64,000 bases of DNA from NCBI RefSeq assembly GCF_000720255.1, contig NZ_JOJE01000014.1, positions 99,296-163,295 of the forward strand, read 5' to 3'. The position numbers were made by a program, and so were the translations under genes. The first letter of the stretch is position 1; each line of letters starts with the position of its first letter. Below, piece after piece: positions 1 to 8,900 of the stretch. A model generated the notes under the pieces. The model did no database searches. It had not been told where the DNA came from and saw only the letters and a program-made list of their open reading frames with translations. Source of the stretch: Streptomyces griseus subsp. griseus (GTDB lineage Bacteria > Actinomycetota > Actinomycetes > Streptomycetales > Streptomycetaceae).

Positions 1-696
1 CGTCACCGTGGGCACGGACACCCGGTTCCACAGCGCCAGGTACAACTGCTCGGCCGGACCGCTGAGTTCGCACTCGGCGTCACCGGACTCGCCCCGGGTG
101 GCGGCCGGCGGTTCCGACGACAGCCGTACGGTCCACACCGCGTCCGCGTCCGTGGCACGCACCCGCAGCAGCCGGGGTTCGTCCGTGCGGACCCGGCTCT
201 TCGGCCGGGTGTGAAAGCCACGCAGCAGCTCGTCGATGCCGTCCACCGCGAAGTCCGTGCCGATCGGATGCGGGGCACCGGAGAGCGCCGACTCGGCGTC
301 GTAGCGGTGCACCGCCGTCTCGTGCGCCTGGCGGCGACGCCAGAACGCCAGGGGCGAGGGAGCCGGAAGGAAGGCCCAGCACTCCGTGTCCGGCGCGGCC
401 GCGCTCAGGGTGTCGACCAGATGACGGTGGCTGTCCCGGTACCAGGCCACCAGCTCGGGGCCGTCGAGGTCAGGCGCGTCGCCCGGCGGCCGGGGCGAGG
501 TGTGGCGCTCGGCGACGAACCCCGCCGCCCAGCGGTGGACGGCCCCCGTGTGCCGCAGCAGGTCCCGCACCTGCCACTCCGGGCAGGTCGGCACCTTCGC
601 ATCGGTCCCGGCCCGCGCGGCGGCCGCGGCCAGCCACTGGCCCTCCTGGTCGAGGATCTCGACGAACTCGGCAGTCTCCATGGGGAGAGTCTGCAT
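1..696 (-). CDS. DinB-like / maleylpyruvate isomerase family protein, partial
   Basis: The frame leaves the window at its left edge, so 232 codons of the N-terminal part are visible. Two histidine-rich segments, LLRHTGAVHRWAA near residue 45 and HETAVHRYDAE near residue 125, are the metal-binding positions of the DinB / mycothiol-dependent maleylpyruvate isomerase superfamily. In this family a four-helix bundle binds a divalent metal and often mycothiol. The substrate cannot be told from sequence. Two in-frame starts compete, ATG at 696 and ATG at 681, and neither has a clear ribosome binding site. No neighbour points to a pathway. Confidence 0.75.
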   Translation of the reverse strand, partial: MQTLPMETAEFVEILDQEGQWLAAAAARAGTDAKVPTCPEWQVRDLLRHTGAVHRWAAGFVAERHTSPRPPGDAPDLDGPELVAWYRDSHRHLVDTLSAAAPDTECWAFLPAPSPLAFWRRRQAHETAVHRYDAESALSGAPHPIGTDFAVDGIDELLRGFHTRPKSRVRTDEPRLLRVRATDADAVWTVRLSSEPPAATRGESGDAECELSGPAEQLYLALWNRVSVPTVT

Positions 697-748
697 GATG
701 GAGTGGCGTCGAAGAACAGTGGTTTTCCGTGCCCCACCGTCATCGGAC

Positions 749-1351
749 TCACGTCCGCGAGTGGTCGTGCAAGCCGCGTCCCGACTTCCGGCCGAGCGGC
801 CCGGCCGCCACCATCACGGAGAGCAGGCAGGGCACCAGCAGGGCGTTCACCGCGAAGCCGGCCCGGTCCTGGGTGCGGATCACCTTCTTGCCGAGTACCC
901 GGGTGCCGAAGTCCTCCGCACGGGACTGAGCCTGAGCGTCCGTCAGCGAAGACGGCCTGACCTCCACGAGGTCCGGCACCGGGACCGGATTGAAGGAGTG
1001 CACCCCGATCACCTGCTGCGGGCGGGTGGTGGCCGTGCCCAGCTCCATGACGGGCAGCGAGGAGGTGTTCGACGCGAGCAGCGCGTCCTCCCGGGCGACG
1101 ACCTTGTCGAGCGCGGCGAACAAGTCCACCTTGACCGGCTCGTCCTCGGTCGCCGCCTCCACCACCAGGTCCCGGTCGGCCAGGTCCAGCAGATCGGTGC
1201 TGACCCGTACGCGGTCACATGCCGCGTCACGTTCCGCGCCAGTGAGCTTGCCGCGCCGTGCACCGCGCTCGTGCAAGGCGGTGAGCCGGGTGCGGCCCGC
1301 CGTGGCCGCGCCCTCGGGCGGGTCACCGGCGGCGACGGCGCCGATGTTCAC
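749..1351 (-). pseudogene. decayed 3-hydroxybutyryl-CoA dehydrogenase (FadB2/PaaH type)
   Basis: A stretch reading DRDLVVEAATEDEPVKVDLF, then ASNTSSLPVMEL, then GVHSFNPVPVPDLVEV is unmistakably the NAD-binding domain of 3-hydroxyacyl-CoA dehydrogenases, with the usual HxFNP motif present as HSFNP. The gene is dead. The N-terminal GxGxxG strand is unrecognisable upstream of VNIGAVAAGDPPEG. The C-terminal domain is cut internally: NALLVPCLLS jumps straight to VMVAAGPLGRKSGRG, so about 60 residues between these two conserved blocks are missing. The open frame continues upstream to 1540 but encodes low-complexity sequence with no family resemblance. An intact relative would be about 285 residues. 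Confidence 0.85.
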
Positions 1352-1582
1352 CTGACCTGGATGACCGCGGCACGGAGGGCCCGGGCGTGCGGGCGGGGGT
1401 TCGGAGGCGGGAGGCGTTCGCGGCGTACTGGACCTGACGCAACGAACGGCACTCCGGGCGTCACCGCGGCTGCTCAGGTCGCTGGGCGGTAATTCGGGAG
1501 ACCTCTGACGGGGCCGGTGATATGCCTGTTGCCGAACCACATGGCGACAGCCGCCAGTTCACCAGCCTGAGAGGTGCCCCCC

Positions 1583-2563
1583 GTGCAGAGCGCAGTCGAC
1601 TTCATCGCAGAGATCTACGCGCTTGACGCCGGACCGCGGACGGTGACCCCCGTGACCCGCGGCGCGCTCGGGCAGATCTGGAAGCTGACCGGGCACGGCT
1701 CCGCGTGGGCCGTGAAGGAGATGCTCTTCGGCTGCGACGAGGAGCAGGTCCGGCAGGAGGCCGCGCTGCGGGAGGCCGCGGAAGAACTGGGGATCTCCTC
1801 GCCGCGCCTTTTCCGGAACCGCGAGGGGGCGTACGTTTCACAGCTCCCCCCTGCGCTGGGCGGCTCCTGCGTGAAGCTCTACGACTGGGTGGACGGAACC
1901 CGGGCCGACCCCGCCGATCCGGAGATCCTGAGCTGGTGCGGCCGGACCCTGGCCCTCCTCCACCGGGCCGGAGAGGGCACGAGCGGGACACCGAACGCCT
2001 GGTACGAACAGTGCCGGCAGGCCGCCGACTGGGCGGAGCTGCACGAGGTGGTCCGCCGGGCGGGCGAGCCGTGGTCGGACGCGCTGGGCACGTTCATCGC
2101 GGGCCCCGCGGTGGAGCTCGCCCGCCATGTCACTCCGTCCGGCCGCGGAGGCCTCGTGCTGTCCCACCTCGACGTGCAGCCCCAGAACGTGCTGGTCGGC
2201 CCGGCCGGACCCGTTCTCCTCGACTGGGACAACGCCGGACCCATCGCGGCGGAACGCGAACTCGCGCAGGTGGTCTACGTGTGGGCGGGCGGGAACCAGT
2301 TCGACGCGCAAGCCGCCCGGCGGATGGTGCGCGCGTATGTGGACGCCGGTGGCCGGGCGGTCATCAAGAGCCTGGACTCGTTCTCGATGCTGTTCGCCAC
2401 TGCCCTGAACTACGTGTACGTGCAGGCCGAGGCCGCGGTCGACCCCGCGCTGACCGCCGCGCAGCGCGAGTTCGCGAGCGGGCAGGTGGTCGCCTCCCTG
2501 CGGAGCCTGCCCGAGGCGACGGCCGTCTCCCGGCTGGCGGAGGCCGTCGCGGGGGAGTGGTGA
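1583..2563 (+). CDS. APH-family phosphotransferase
   Basis: The 326-residue product has the aminoglycoside-phosphotransferase/choline-kinase fold. The catalytic loop HLDVQPQN (Brenner motif HxDxxxxN) lies near residue 195 and is followed by the metal-binding LLDWDNAGP. The N-terminal lobe has a nucleotide-binding lysine in AVKEM near residue 45. Such proteins transfer phosphate to small hydroxyl compounds; an antibiotic target is possible but nothing here shows it. GTG at 1583 is chosen because GAGAGG (1569-1574) lies 8 nt before it; GTG at 1574 would overlap that site. The gene stands alone on the plus strand. Confidence 0.85.
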   Translation: MQSAVDFIAEIYALDAGPRTVTPVTRGALGQIWKLTGHGSAWAVKEMLFGCDEEQVRQEAALREAAEELGISSPRLFRNREGAYVSQLPPALGGSCVKLYDWVDGTRADPADPEILSWCGRTLALLHRAGEGTSGTPNAWYEQCRQAADWAELHEVVRRAGEPWSDALGTFIAGPAVELARHVTPSGRGGLVLSHLDVQPQNVLVGPAGPVLLDWDNAGPIAAERELAQVVYVWAGGNQFDAQAARRMVRAYVDAGGRAVIKSLDSFSMLFATALNYVYVQAEAAVDPALTAAQREFASGQVVASLRSLPEATAVSRLAEAVAGEW

Positions 2564-2847
2564 CACGGCAACCGGTCGCCGGCGTCACAGCTGCAGCGGA
2601 TCACAGGTCCGTACCGGAAGGCCCGTCTCGAAGGAGCGGTTCGCGCCTCGCGCCGGCCGGCTCGTTCCGGTCCGCTCAGGAACCGGCCGGCGCATGGACG
2701 AACAGCCGGGCCAGGACCTTGAGCCCGACAATGGCGAAATAACGTCATGGTGAAATACCCCCGCCTCCGGACCCTGTCCGGACCGGGGCAAAAGGGCATG
2801 CGCGGCCGCCGCGCGGTCACACCTTGCTCGCTCTCGCCGCGCAGGGG

Positions 2848-2876
2848 TTGTCCTGACATGCACCAACGCCTAGGGT
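2848..2876 (+). promoter_or_regulatory. sigma-70-type promoter of the sugar operon
   Basis: TTGTCC (2848-2853) and TAGGGT (2871-2876) are separated by 17 nt. They lie just upstream of the LacI-type operator and 58 nt before the first start codon. Good match to the Streptomyces housekeeping consensus. Confidence 0.6.
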
Positions 2877-2884
2877 CAGCCGAG

Positions 2885-2898
2885 TGTAAGCGCTTTCT
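2885..2898 (+). promoter_or_regulatory. LacI/GalR-type operator
   Basis: TGTAAGCGCTTTCT is centred on the palindrome AAGCGCTT and matches the cre-like consensus of LacI-family repressors. It lies 8 nt after the -10 hexamer, over the expected transcription start, so a bound repressor would block initiation. The cognate repressor is not proven; the only LacI gene in the window is at 10879-11892, downstream of this operon. Confidence 0.6.
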
Positions 2899-2934
2899 GC
2901 GCGGCCGGGCAGCCGGCCGTCCGAGGAGGACCGC

Positions 2935-4056
2935 ATGTCTCCGTCCCCGTCCGCAACCCGTCGCCGCGTAGCCGTCGTCGGCACTGGCGCCATCGTCGGC
3001 GGCAGCCACCTGCCCGCCCTCAGAGCCCACTCCGACCGGGCGGAGCTCGTCGCCGCCGTCGACCTGGACGAGGGGCGCCTCGACGACTTCCGGGAGCTGG
3101 CGGGCGGGGACGTCGCCGGGTACACCTCCGTGGACGCGATGCTGGACGCCGTACGCCCCGATCTGGTCCTCATCGGCACGCCCCCGTCCCTGCACCGGGA
3201 GCAGACCGTGGCCGCGCTGAAGGCGGGCGCCTGGGTGCTGTGCGAGAAGCCGCTGTGTCTGTCGCTCGCCGAGTACGACGACATCACGGCGGCCGAAGAG
3301 GCGTCCGGCGCGTACGCGTCGGTCGTCTTCCAGCACCGCTACGGCTCCGGCGCCGTTCACGCCCGTGGGCTGATCACCAGTGGCGAGCTGGGCGCCCCGC
3401 GCGTGGCGCACTGCCAGACCACCTGGCACCGCGACGCCGCCTACTACGCGGTGCCCTGGCGGGGGCGGTGGGCGACCGAGGGCGGCGGTCCCACCATGGG
3501 CCACGGCATCCACCAGTACGACCTGCTGCTGCACCTCCTCGGCCCCTGGGCGGAGGTGCGGGCCATGGCGGCCCGCCTGGTCCACGACACCGAGAGCGAG
3601 GACGTCTCCACGGCTCTGGTCCGGTTCGAGAACGGCGCCCTGGCCACCGTCGTCAACAGCGTGCTGTCCCCCCACGAGGTGAGCCGCATCCGGATCGACT
3701 GCTCCGACGCCACGGTCGAGCTCACCCATCTCTACGGCCACCGCAACGAGGACTGGGTCTACACCCCCGCCCCGCACGTCGCCTCCGAGCGCGCCGCCGC
3801 CTGGACCACCCCCGCGGCCGACGTGCCCAGCTCGCACACCGCGCAGCTCGGCGCCCTCCTCGACGCCTACGACAACGGTGTCCGCCCCCCGGGCAGTGGC
3901 CCGGACGCCCGTGCCACCCTCGAGTTCGCCGCCGCCCTGTACAAGTCGGCGTTCACGGGAGCGCCCGTGCACGCGGGTGAGATCGCGCCGGGCGACCCCT
4001 TCTATCAGGCGATGCACGGAGACCACCCCCACTGGGCCCCCAAGGAGCGCGCATGA
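2935..4056 (+). CDS. Gfo/Idh/MocA family oxidoreductase
   Basis: The 373-residue protein opens with a Rossmann motif GTGAIVGGSH (near residue 15) and carries the family signature CEKPLCLS (near residue 105), whose lysine contacts NAD(P). The C-terminal half is the usual alpha/beta dimerisation domain, with GGGPTMGHGIHQYDLLLHL near residue 185. These enzymes oxidise or reduce sugars and cyclitols. GAGGAGGA at 2923-2930 sets the ATG start. The stop overlaps the next start (ATGA), so it is the first gene of a translationally coupled operon with a sugar ABC importer. It probably converts the imported sugar. Confidence 0.9.
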   Translation: MSPSPSATRRRVAVVGTGAIVGGSHLPALRAHSDRAELVAAVDLDEGRLDDFRELAGGDVAGYTSVDAMLDAVRPDLVLIGTPPSLHREQTVAALKAGAWVLCEKPLCLSLAEYDDITAAEEASGAYASVVFQHRYGSGAVHARGLITSGELGAPRVAHCQTTWHRDAAYYAVPWRGRWATEGGGPTMGHGIHQYDLLLHLLGPWAEVRAMAARLVHDTESEDVSTALVRFENGALATVVNSVLSPHEVSRIRIDCSDATVELTHLYGHRNEDWVYTPAPHVASERAAAWTTPAADVPSSHTAQLGALLDAYDNGVRPPGSGPDARATLEFAAALYKSAFTGAPVHAGEIAPGDPFYQAMHGDHPHWAPKERA

Positions 4057-4979
4057 GCATCCGAGTCAGCCACGTCCACGGCGAGCACATCGCGGTCGCG
4101 GCGGCGGACGGCACCGAGATCCTCCGATACGTCTACCGGCCCGACCCGGAGCCGTTCGAGTCGCGCAAGCCCTACGCCCACCCGGTGCGCACCCTCTCCG
4201 GGCGCACGGTCACCGGCTACCGGCCGAACGACCACCGCTGGCACAAGGGCCTGCAGATGACCGCCAGCCACCTCTCCGGCCAGAACTTCTGGGGCGGCAA
4301 CTCCTACGTCCACGGCCAGGGCTACCTCGCCCTCCCCGAGCGCGTCGGCTCCATGCGGCACGACGGCTTCCCCGAGTTCACGGTCGAGGACGACCGGTTC
4401 ACGTTCACAGAGGACCTCACCTGGGTCGCGAACGCGGGCGAGGAGTGGGCCCGCGAGGAGCGCGGCATCACCGTGCACTCGGTCGACGAGGAGGCCGGCG
4501 CCTGGGCCCTGGACTGGACGATCCGCCTCACCAACCTCCGCGCCGCGCCCCTCGCCTTCGGCTCCCCGACCACAGCCGGACGCGACATGGCCGGCTACAC
4601 CGGCCTCCAGTGGCGCGGCCCCCGCGACTTCACCGGCGGCTCCGCCTTCGCCCCCGACAGCGACGCCGGAGCCGAGAAGCTGATGGGTACCCAGGGCCCG
4701 TGGCTCGCCTTCACCACCGAGCACGACGACGTCGACGGCCACTCCACACTCGTCTTCGCGCACGCGCCCGAGAACCTGGACGAGCAGCGCGCCATCCACG
4801 AGTCGCACTGGTTCGTGCGCTCCGAGCCGATCCCCACGGTCGCGTTCTCCTGGGCGTTCTTCGAGGAGTTCGAGCTGCCGCCGGGGGAGTCCTTCGCGTA
4901 CCGCTACCGGATCGTCGTCGCGGACGGCGCCTGGGACCCGGAACGCGTCGGCACCCACCTGGAGGGCCTGCCGTGGTGA
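4053..4979 (+). CDS. DUF6807 (PmoA-like) family protein
   Basis: The 308-residue protein matches the DUF6807 family, often labelled PmoA-like although it is unrelated to membrane methane monooxygenase. Conserved features include the early KPYAHPVRTLSGR segment, the DHRWHKGLQM motif near residue 60, and GRDMAGYTGLQWRG near residue 175. No signal peptide or membrane segment is visible. Members commonly sit beside Gfo/Idh/MocA dehydrogenases in carbohydrate operons, as here, and a role in sugar-ring or lactone chemistry is inferred from that. The start overlaps the previous stop as ATGA. Confidence 0.8.
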   Translation: MSIRVSHVHGEHIAVAAADGTEILRYVYRPDPEPFESRKPYAHPVRTLSGRTVTGYRPNDHRWHKGLQMTASHLSGQNFWGGNSYVHGQGYLALPERVGSMRHDGFPEFTVEDDRFTFTEDLTWVANAGEEWAREERGITVHSVDEEAGAWALDWTIRLTNLRAAPLAFGSPTTAGRDMAGYTGLQWRGPRDFTGGSAFAPDSDAGAEKLMGTQGPWLAFTTEHDDVDGHSTLVFAHAPENLDEQRAIHESHWFVRSEPIPTVAFSWAFFEEFELPPGESFAYRYRIVVADGAWDPERVGTHLEGLPW

Positions 4980-5734
4980 ACGACCCCAAGCCGGTTCTCC
5001 CTCACCCCCTGCCCGGCGCCGTCGGCCTGTCCCACCTCAGCGCCTACGACTGGGAGGCCGCCGACGGAATCTGCGGCGGCAGCCCGCACCTGCACCTGGT
5101 GTGCACGGAGGCGTACGTCGTCACCGGCGGCCGCGGCGCGGTCCAGACGCTGAGCCCCGACGGCTACCGGGACATCCCCCTGGAGCCCGGCTCGGTCGCC
5201 TGGTTCACGCCGGGCACCGTACACCGCATGGTGCAGGGCGGAGATCTCCGCATCACCGTGCTGATGCAGAACAGCGGCCTGCCCGAGGCGGGCGACGCCG
5301 TCTTCACCTTCCCGCCCGAGGTGCTCGCCGACCCCGAGAGGTACGCGGCCGCGGCCGCCCTCCCCGCCGGCACCGGACCTGAGACCGCGGCGGCCGCGCG
5401 CCGCCGCCGGGACCTCGCCGTCGAGGGATACCTCGTCCTGCGCGAGGCCCTGGTCGCCGGCGACACCGGCCCGTACCTCGCCTTCCAACGCGCCGCCGCT
5501 CAACTGGTCCGCGACAAGGTGCCCACCTGGCGCGAGCTGTGGCGGGCCGGCGCCCTGGCGACCGCCGAACGCACCGGCGCCCAGCTCGACGCGCTGGCGG
5601 ACGGCGAGCCGGCGTACCTCGACGAGGCCACCGCGCACGAGAGCGCGCCCACCCGCCTGGGCGGCTTCGGCATGTGCGGGCGGCGCGACGAGTACGCGCT
5701 GCCGGGGACGACCCTGCCGTACCAGGGCGAGTAA
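4976..5734 (+). CDS. cupin-domain protein
   Basis: The first 110 residues of this 252-residue protein form a cupin barrel: HLHLVCTEAYVVTGGRGAVQ, then LEPGSVAWFTPGTVHRMVQG with the second-motif histidine. The C-terminal half is helical and Ala/Arg-rich (AAAARRRRDLAVEGYLVLRE) with no family I recognise. The GTG at 4976 overlaps the preceding stop as GTGA and has GGAGGG (4961-4966) 9 nt upstream; a second GTG at 4973 is too close for the same spacing. Being coupled to the oxidoreductase and PmoA-like genes, it probably acts as an isomerase or sugar sensor, but the substrate is unknown. Confidence 0.75.
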   Translation: MNDPKPVLPHPLPGAVGLSHLSAYDWEAADGICGGSPHLHLVCTEAYVVTGGRGAVQTLSPDGYRDIPLEPGSVAWFTPGTVHRMVQGGDLRITVLMQNSGLPEAGDAVFTFPPEVLADPERYAAAAALPAGTGPETAAAARRRRDLAVEGYLVLREALVAGDTGPYLAFQRAAAQLVRDKVPTWRELWRAGALATAERTGAQLDALADGEPAYLDEATAHESAPTRLGGFGMCGRRDEYALPGTTLPYQGE

Positions 5735-5798
5735 CAGATCAAGGGGGGCCGGAGGGGGGCCAACAGCAAGTCCGAGGAAAGGATGAGGTGACCTCGGC

Positions 5799-7082
5799 AT
5801 GCCCGGACACAGGACAAAGGGGTTCTGCGCGTCGGCTCTGACACTCGCGCTCTGCGCGGTGCTGGCCGGCTGCGGGGGATCCGGGGAATCGGTCGGCGGC
5901 GGCAAGGTCGTGCTGCGCTACACGTGGTGGGGCAACCCCGACCGCGCGGAACGCACCGAACAGGCCGTCGCCCTGTTCGAGAAACAGCACCCGAACGTCA
6001 CGGTGCAGACGTCGTTCTCCGGCTACGACGCCTACAAACAGAAGCTCGCCACCCAGGCCGCGGGCGGCGACGCCCCCGACGTGATGCAGCTCGACTACCG
6101 CCAGATCGACCAGTACGCCTCCGGAGGCGTGTTGCTGGACCTGGCGAAAGAGAAGGCCACACTCCGCACCTCCGAGATCGACCCCGGCCTGCTCGGCACC
6201 GGCCGGGTCGACGGCGCGCAGTACGCCGTCCCGCAGGGCCGCGGCACCGAGACCGTCGTCTACGACGTCCAGGCGTGGAAGGCGTCCGGGGTGCCGCTAC
6301 CGCGCCTGGGCTGGACCTGGACCGAATGGGCCGACGCCGTACGGGCGTTGGCGAGGAAGACCGGCAAGCCGGGGGCCACCGACCCCGGCCAGAGCGAGGA
6401 CGCCTTCGAGGTGTGGCTGCGCGGTAGGGGCAAGGCCCTCTACACCAAGGACGGCAGGCTCGGCTTCACCACCGACGACCTCACCCGCTGGTGGACCTTC
6501 ACCGACGGTCTCCGCCGCGAGGGCGCCGTCTCCCCGGCCGAGCAGACCACCCAGCTCGACGGCTCCGTCGAGAACACCCCCCTCGGACGCGGCAAGGCCA
6601 CCTCCGACACCAACTGGGACGCCCCGTCCAGCGGTTACCTCGCGATCGTCAAGGGCGGGGTGGCGCTGGCACCGATGCCGTCCGGGAAGGACGGCACACC
6701 CGGCCAGTACTTCAAGCCGTCGATGTTCCTCGGCGTCGCGGCCAACACCGGCCACCCGAAGGAGGCCGCCGAACTCGTCGACTTCATGATCAACAGCCGG
6801 GAGGCGGCGAAGATCCTCGGCGCCACCCGCGGCATCCCGGTCAACGAGACCATCCGCGAGGAGACCGCGTCCCAGCTGAAGGACTTCGACAAGACCGTCG
6901 CCGACTTCCAGGCCTCCCTGGAAGGCACCCTGAAGGACCCGCCGCAGGCTCCGCCCTCGGGTGACAACGCCCTGCAGACCACCTTCCAGCGCGACTACGA
7001 CCAGGTCTCCTACACGCGCATGTCGCCCCGCGAGGCGGCCGAGAACTACGTCACCGAGGCGAAGGCGGAGCTGAGGTCATGA
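5799..7082 (+). CDS. sugar ABC transporter substrate-binding lipoprotein
   Basis: The 427-residue protein has a basic N-terminus, a hydrophobic core and the lipobox LAGC with Cys25, so the mature protein is lipid-anchored outside the membrane. YTWWGNPDRAERTEQAV and the overall length match cluster-1 carbohydrate-binding proteins (SBP_bac_1). It should capture an oligosaccharide or sugar and deliver it to the two permeases that follow. It starts 64 nt after the cupin gene, behind GAGGTGA, and its end overlaps the first permease as ATGA. Confidence 0.92.
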   Translation: MPGHRTKGFCASALTLALCAVLAGCGGSGESVGGGKVVLRYTWWGNPDRAERTEQAVALFEKQHPNVTVQTSFSGYDAYKQKLATQAAGGDAPDVMQLDYRQIDQYASGGVLLDLAKEKATLRTSEIDPGLLGTGRVDGAQYAVPQGRGTETVVYDVQAWKASGVPLPRLGWTWTEWADAVRALARKTGKPGATDPGQSEDAFEVWLRGRGKALYTKDGRLGFTTDDLTRWWTFTDGLRREGAVSPAEQTTQLDGSVENTPLGRGKATSDTNWDAPSSGYLAIVKGGVALAPMPSGKDGTPGQYFKPSMFLGVAANTGHPKEAAELVDFMINSREAAKILGATRGIPVNETIREETASQLKDFDKTVADFQASLEGTLKDPPQAPPSGDNALQTTFQRDYDQVSYTRMSPREAAENYVTEAKAELRS

Positions 7083-8032
7083 CCACCACCGACATCCCCG
7101 CACCCACCGCACGCCCGTACCAACCGGCCGGCACCCCGAAACGCCGCCCCAAGCGCGAACGTGAGGGCGCCGCCTGGGTGTTCCTCTCCCCGTGGGTGCT
7201 CGGCGCGATCGTCCTCACGCTGCTGCCGATGGCCGTGTCGCTGTACCTCTCGTTCACCGACTACGACCTGTTCAACCCGCCCCGCTGGGTGGGCCTGCGC
7301 AACTACGTGCAGATGTTCACCGAGGACCCCCGCTACTGGCGGTCGGTCATCACCACCCTGACGTACGTCGTCATCGCCGTTCCCCTGCAACTGGCCCTCG
7401 CGCTCCTCGTCGCCCTCGCCCTGAAGTCCATGAAGCGCGGCCGGGCCTTCTACCGCTCGGCCTTCTACGCCCCTTCGCTGCTCGGCGCCTCCATGTCGAT
7501 CGCCCTCGTGTGGCGGGCGCTCTTCAACGACGGCGGAACCGTCGACAACCTGCTCGGCACCGGCGGCTGGGTCAACAAGCCGGGCTGGGCGCTGCTCGCC
7601 GTGGCGCTGCTGACGGTGTGGCAGTTCGGCGCGCCCATGGTCATCTTCCTCGCCGGTCTCCAGCAGATCCCCGCCGAGCTCTACGAGGCGGCCGCCGTCG
7701 ACGGTGCCGGACGATGGCGGCAGTTCAGGTCGGTCACCGTGCCGATGCTGTCCCCGGTGCTCTTCTTCAACCTGGTCCTCCAGACCATCCAGGCCTTCCA
7801 GGTCTTCACCCCCGCCTTCGCCGTCAGCGCGGGCAAGGGCGGCCCCGCCGACTCGACCCTCGTCTACACCATGTACCTCTACGACCGCGGCTTCGTCGCC
7901 TCCCACATGGGCTACGCCTCCGCCATGGCATGGGTGCTGCTGCTCGTCATCGGAGCCGTCACCGCGGTGCTGTTCCGCACCTCGCGCTCCTGGGTCTTCT
8001 ACGCGTCCGACGCAGATGGGGGAGTCCGATGA
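7079..8032 (+). CDS. sugar ABC transporter permease (MalF type)
   Basis: The 317-residue integral membrane protein has about six transmembrane helices and a charged N-terminal tail (RRPKREREGAAWVF). The cytoplasmic EAA loop, ELYEAAAVDGAGRWRQF near residue 200, docks with the ATPase. It is the first half of the translocation channel and overlaps both neighbours by 4 nt. No ATPase gene lies in the operon. In Streptomyces such importers are known to use the shared ATPase MsiK. Confidence 0.93.
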   Translation: MTTTDIPAPTARPYQPAGTPKRRPKREREGAAWVFLSPWVLGAIVLTLLPMAVSLYLSFTDYDLFNPPRWVGLRNYVQMFTEDPRYWRSVITTLTYVVIAVPLQLALALLVALALKSMKRGRAFYRSAFYAPSLLGASMSIALVWRALFNDGGTVDNLLGTGGWVNKPGWALLAVALLTVWQFGAPMVIFLAGLQQIPAELYEAAAVDGAGRWRQFRSVTVPMLSPVLFFNLVLQTIQAFQVFTPAFAVSAGKGGPADSTLVYTMYLYDRGFVASHMGYASAMAWVLLLVIGAVTAVLFRTSRSWVFYASDADGGVR

Positions 8033-8895
8033 CCACCGTATCGACCTCCGTGTCCCGCAAACCCGTTCGCTGGGGGCGGCTCGCCCTGCACCTCGGCTGC
8101 CTGGCCGCCCTGCTGATCATGCTCTACCCGCTGGCCTGGCTGCTCGCCACCTCGCTCAAGCCCGCCGACGAGGTGATCGCCAGCCTGAACCTGCTGCCCA
8201 GCCACCTGGAGTGGTCGAACTACAAGACGGCCTTCGAGGGCGTCAACGACGTCTCCATATGGCGGCTGCTGTCCAACTCCCTGCTGATCGCGGGCGGCGC
8301 GGTCCTCGGCAACGTCATCAGCTGCTCGCTCGCCGCCTACGCCTTCGCCCGCCTCAGGTTCCGTATGCGGGGACCCCTGTTCGCCTTCATGATCGCCACG
8401 ATCATGCTGCCGCACCACGCCGTGCTGATCCCGCAGTACATCATCTTCAACCAGCTCGGCCTGGTGAACACCTACTGGCCACTGATCCTGCCGAAGTTCC
8501 TCGCCACGGAGGCGTTCTTCGTCTTCCTCATCGTGCAGTTCATGCGGGGCCTCCCGCGCGAACTGGAGGAGGCGGCCCGCATCGACGGCTGCGGTCCCTT
8601 CCGAAGCTTCTTCCAGGTGGTGCTGCCGCTCACCCGGCCCGCGCTGATCACCACCGCGATCTTCACCTTCATCTGGACGTGGAACGACTTCTTCACCCAG
8701 CTCATCTACCTCTTCGACCCCGAGAAGTTCACCCTCACCCTCGCCCTGCGATCCTTCGTGGACGCCTCCAGCCAGTCGGCGTTCGGCCCCATGTTCGCGA
8801 TGTCGGTGATCGCGCTGCTGCCGATCGTGCTGTTCTTCCTCGCCTTCCAGAGGTTCCTGGTCGAGGGCATGGCCAGCTCCGGATTGAAGGGGTGA
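8029..8895 (+). CDS. sugar ABC transporter permease (MalG type)
   Basis: The 288-residue membrane protein is the second permease. It has an N-terminal helix (LALHLGCLAALLIMLYPLAW), SLKPADEV, and the EAA motif ELEEAARIDGCGPFRSF near residue 180, with five to six helices overall. With the 7079-8032 product it forms the channel heterodimer. The start overlaps the previous stop (ATGA). Confidence 0.93.
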   Translation: MTTVSTSVSRKPVRWGRLALHLGCLAALLIMLYPLAWLLATSLKPADEVIASLNLLPSHLEWSNYKTAFEGVNDVSIWRLLSNSLLIAGGAVLGNVISCSLAAYAFARLRFRMRGPLFAFMIATIMLPHHAVLIPQYIIFNQLGLVNTYWPLILPKFLATEAFFVFLIVQFMRGLPRELEEAARIDGCGPFRSFFQVVLPLTRPALITTAIFTFIWTWNDFFTQLIYLFDPEKFTLTLALRSFVDASSQSAFGPMFAMSVIALLPIVLFFLAFQRFLVEGMASSGLKG

Positions 8896-8900
8896 GCGGC

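Larger units (their letters stand above)
2564..2934. other. non-coding interval before the sugar operon
   Basis: No convincing gene lies in these 371 bases. The left part shows no recognisable signal; the right end carries the promoter and operator described separately. Confidence 0.6.

Noticed and set aside
1583..2563. Specific antibiotic-resistance kinase
   Set aside because: The APH fold is clear, but nothing in the sequence or context identifies an antibiotic substrate.
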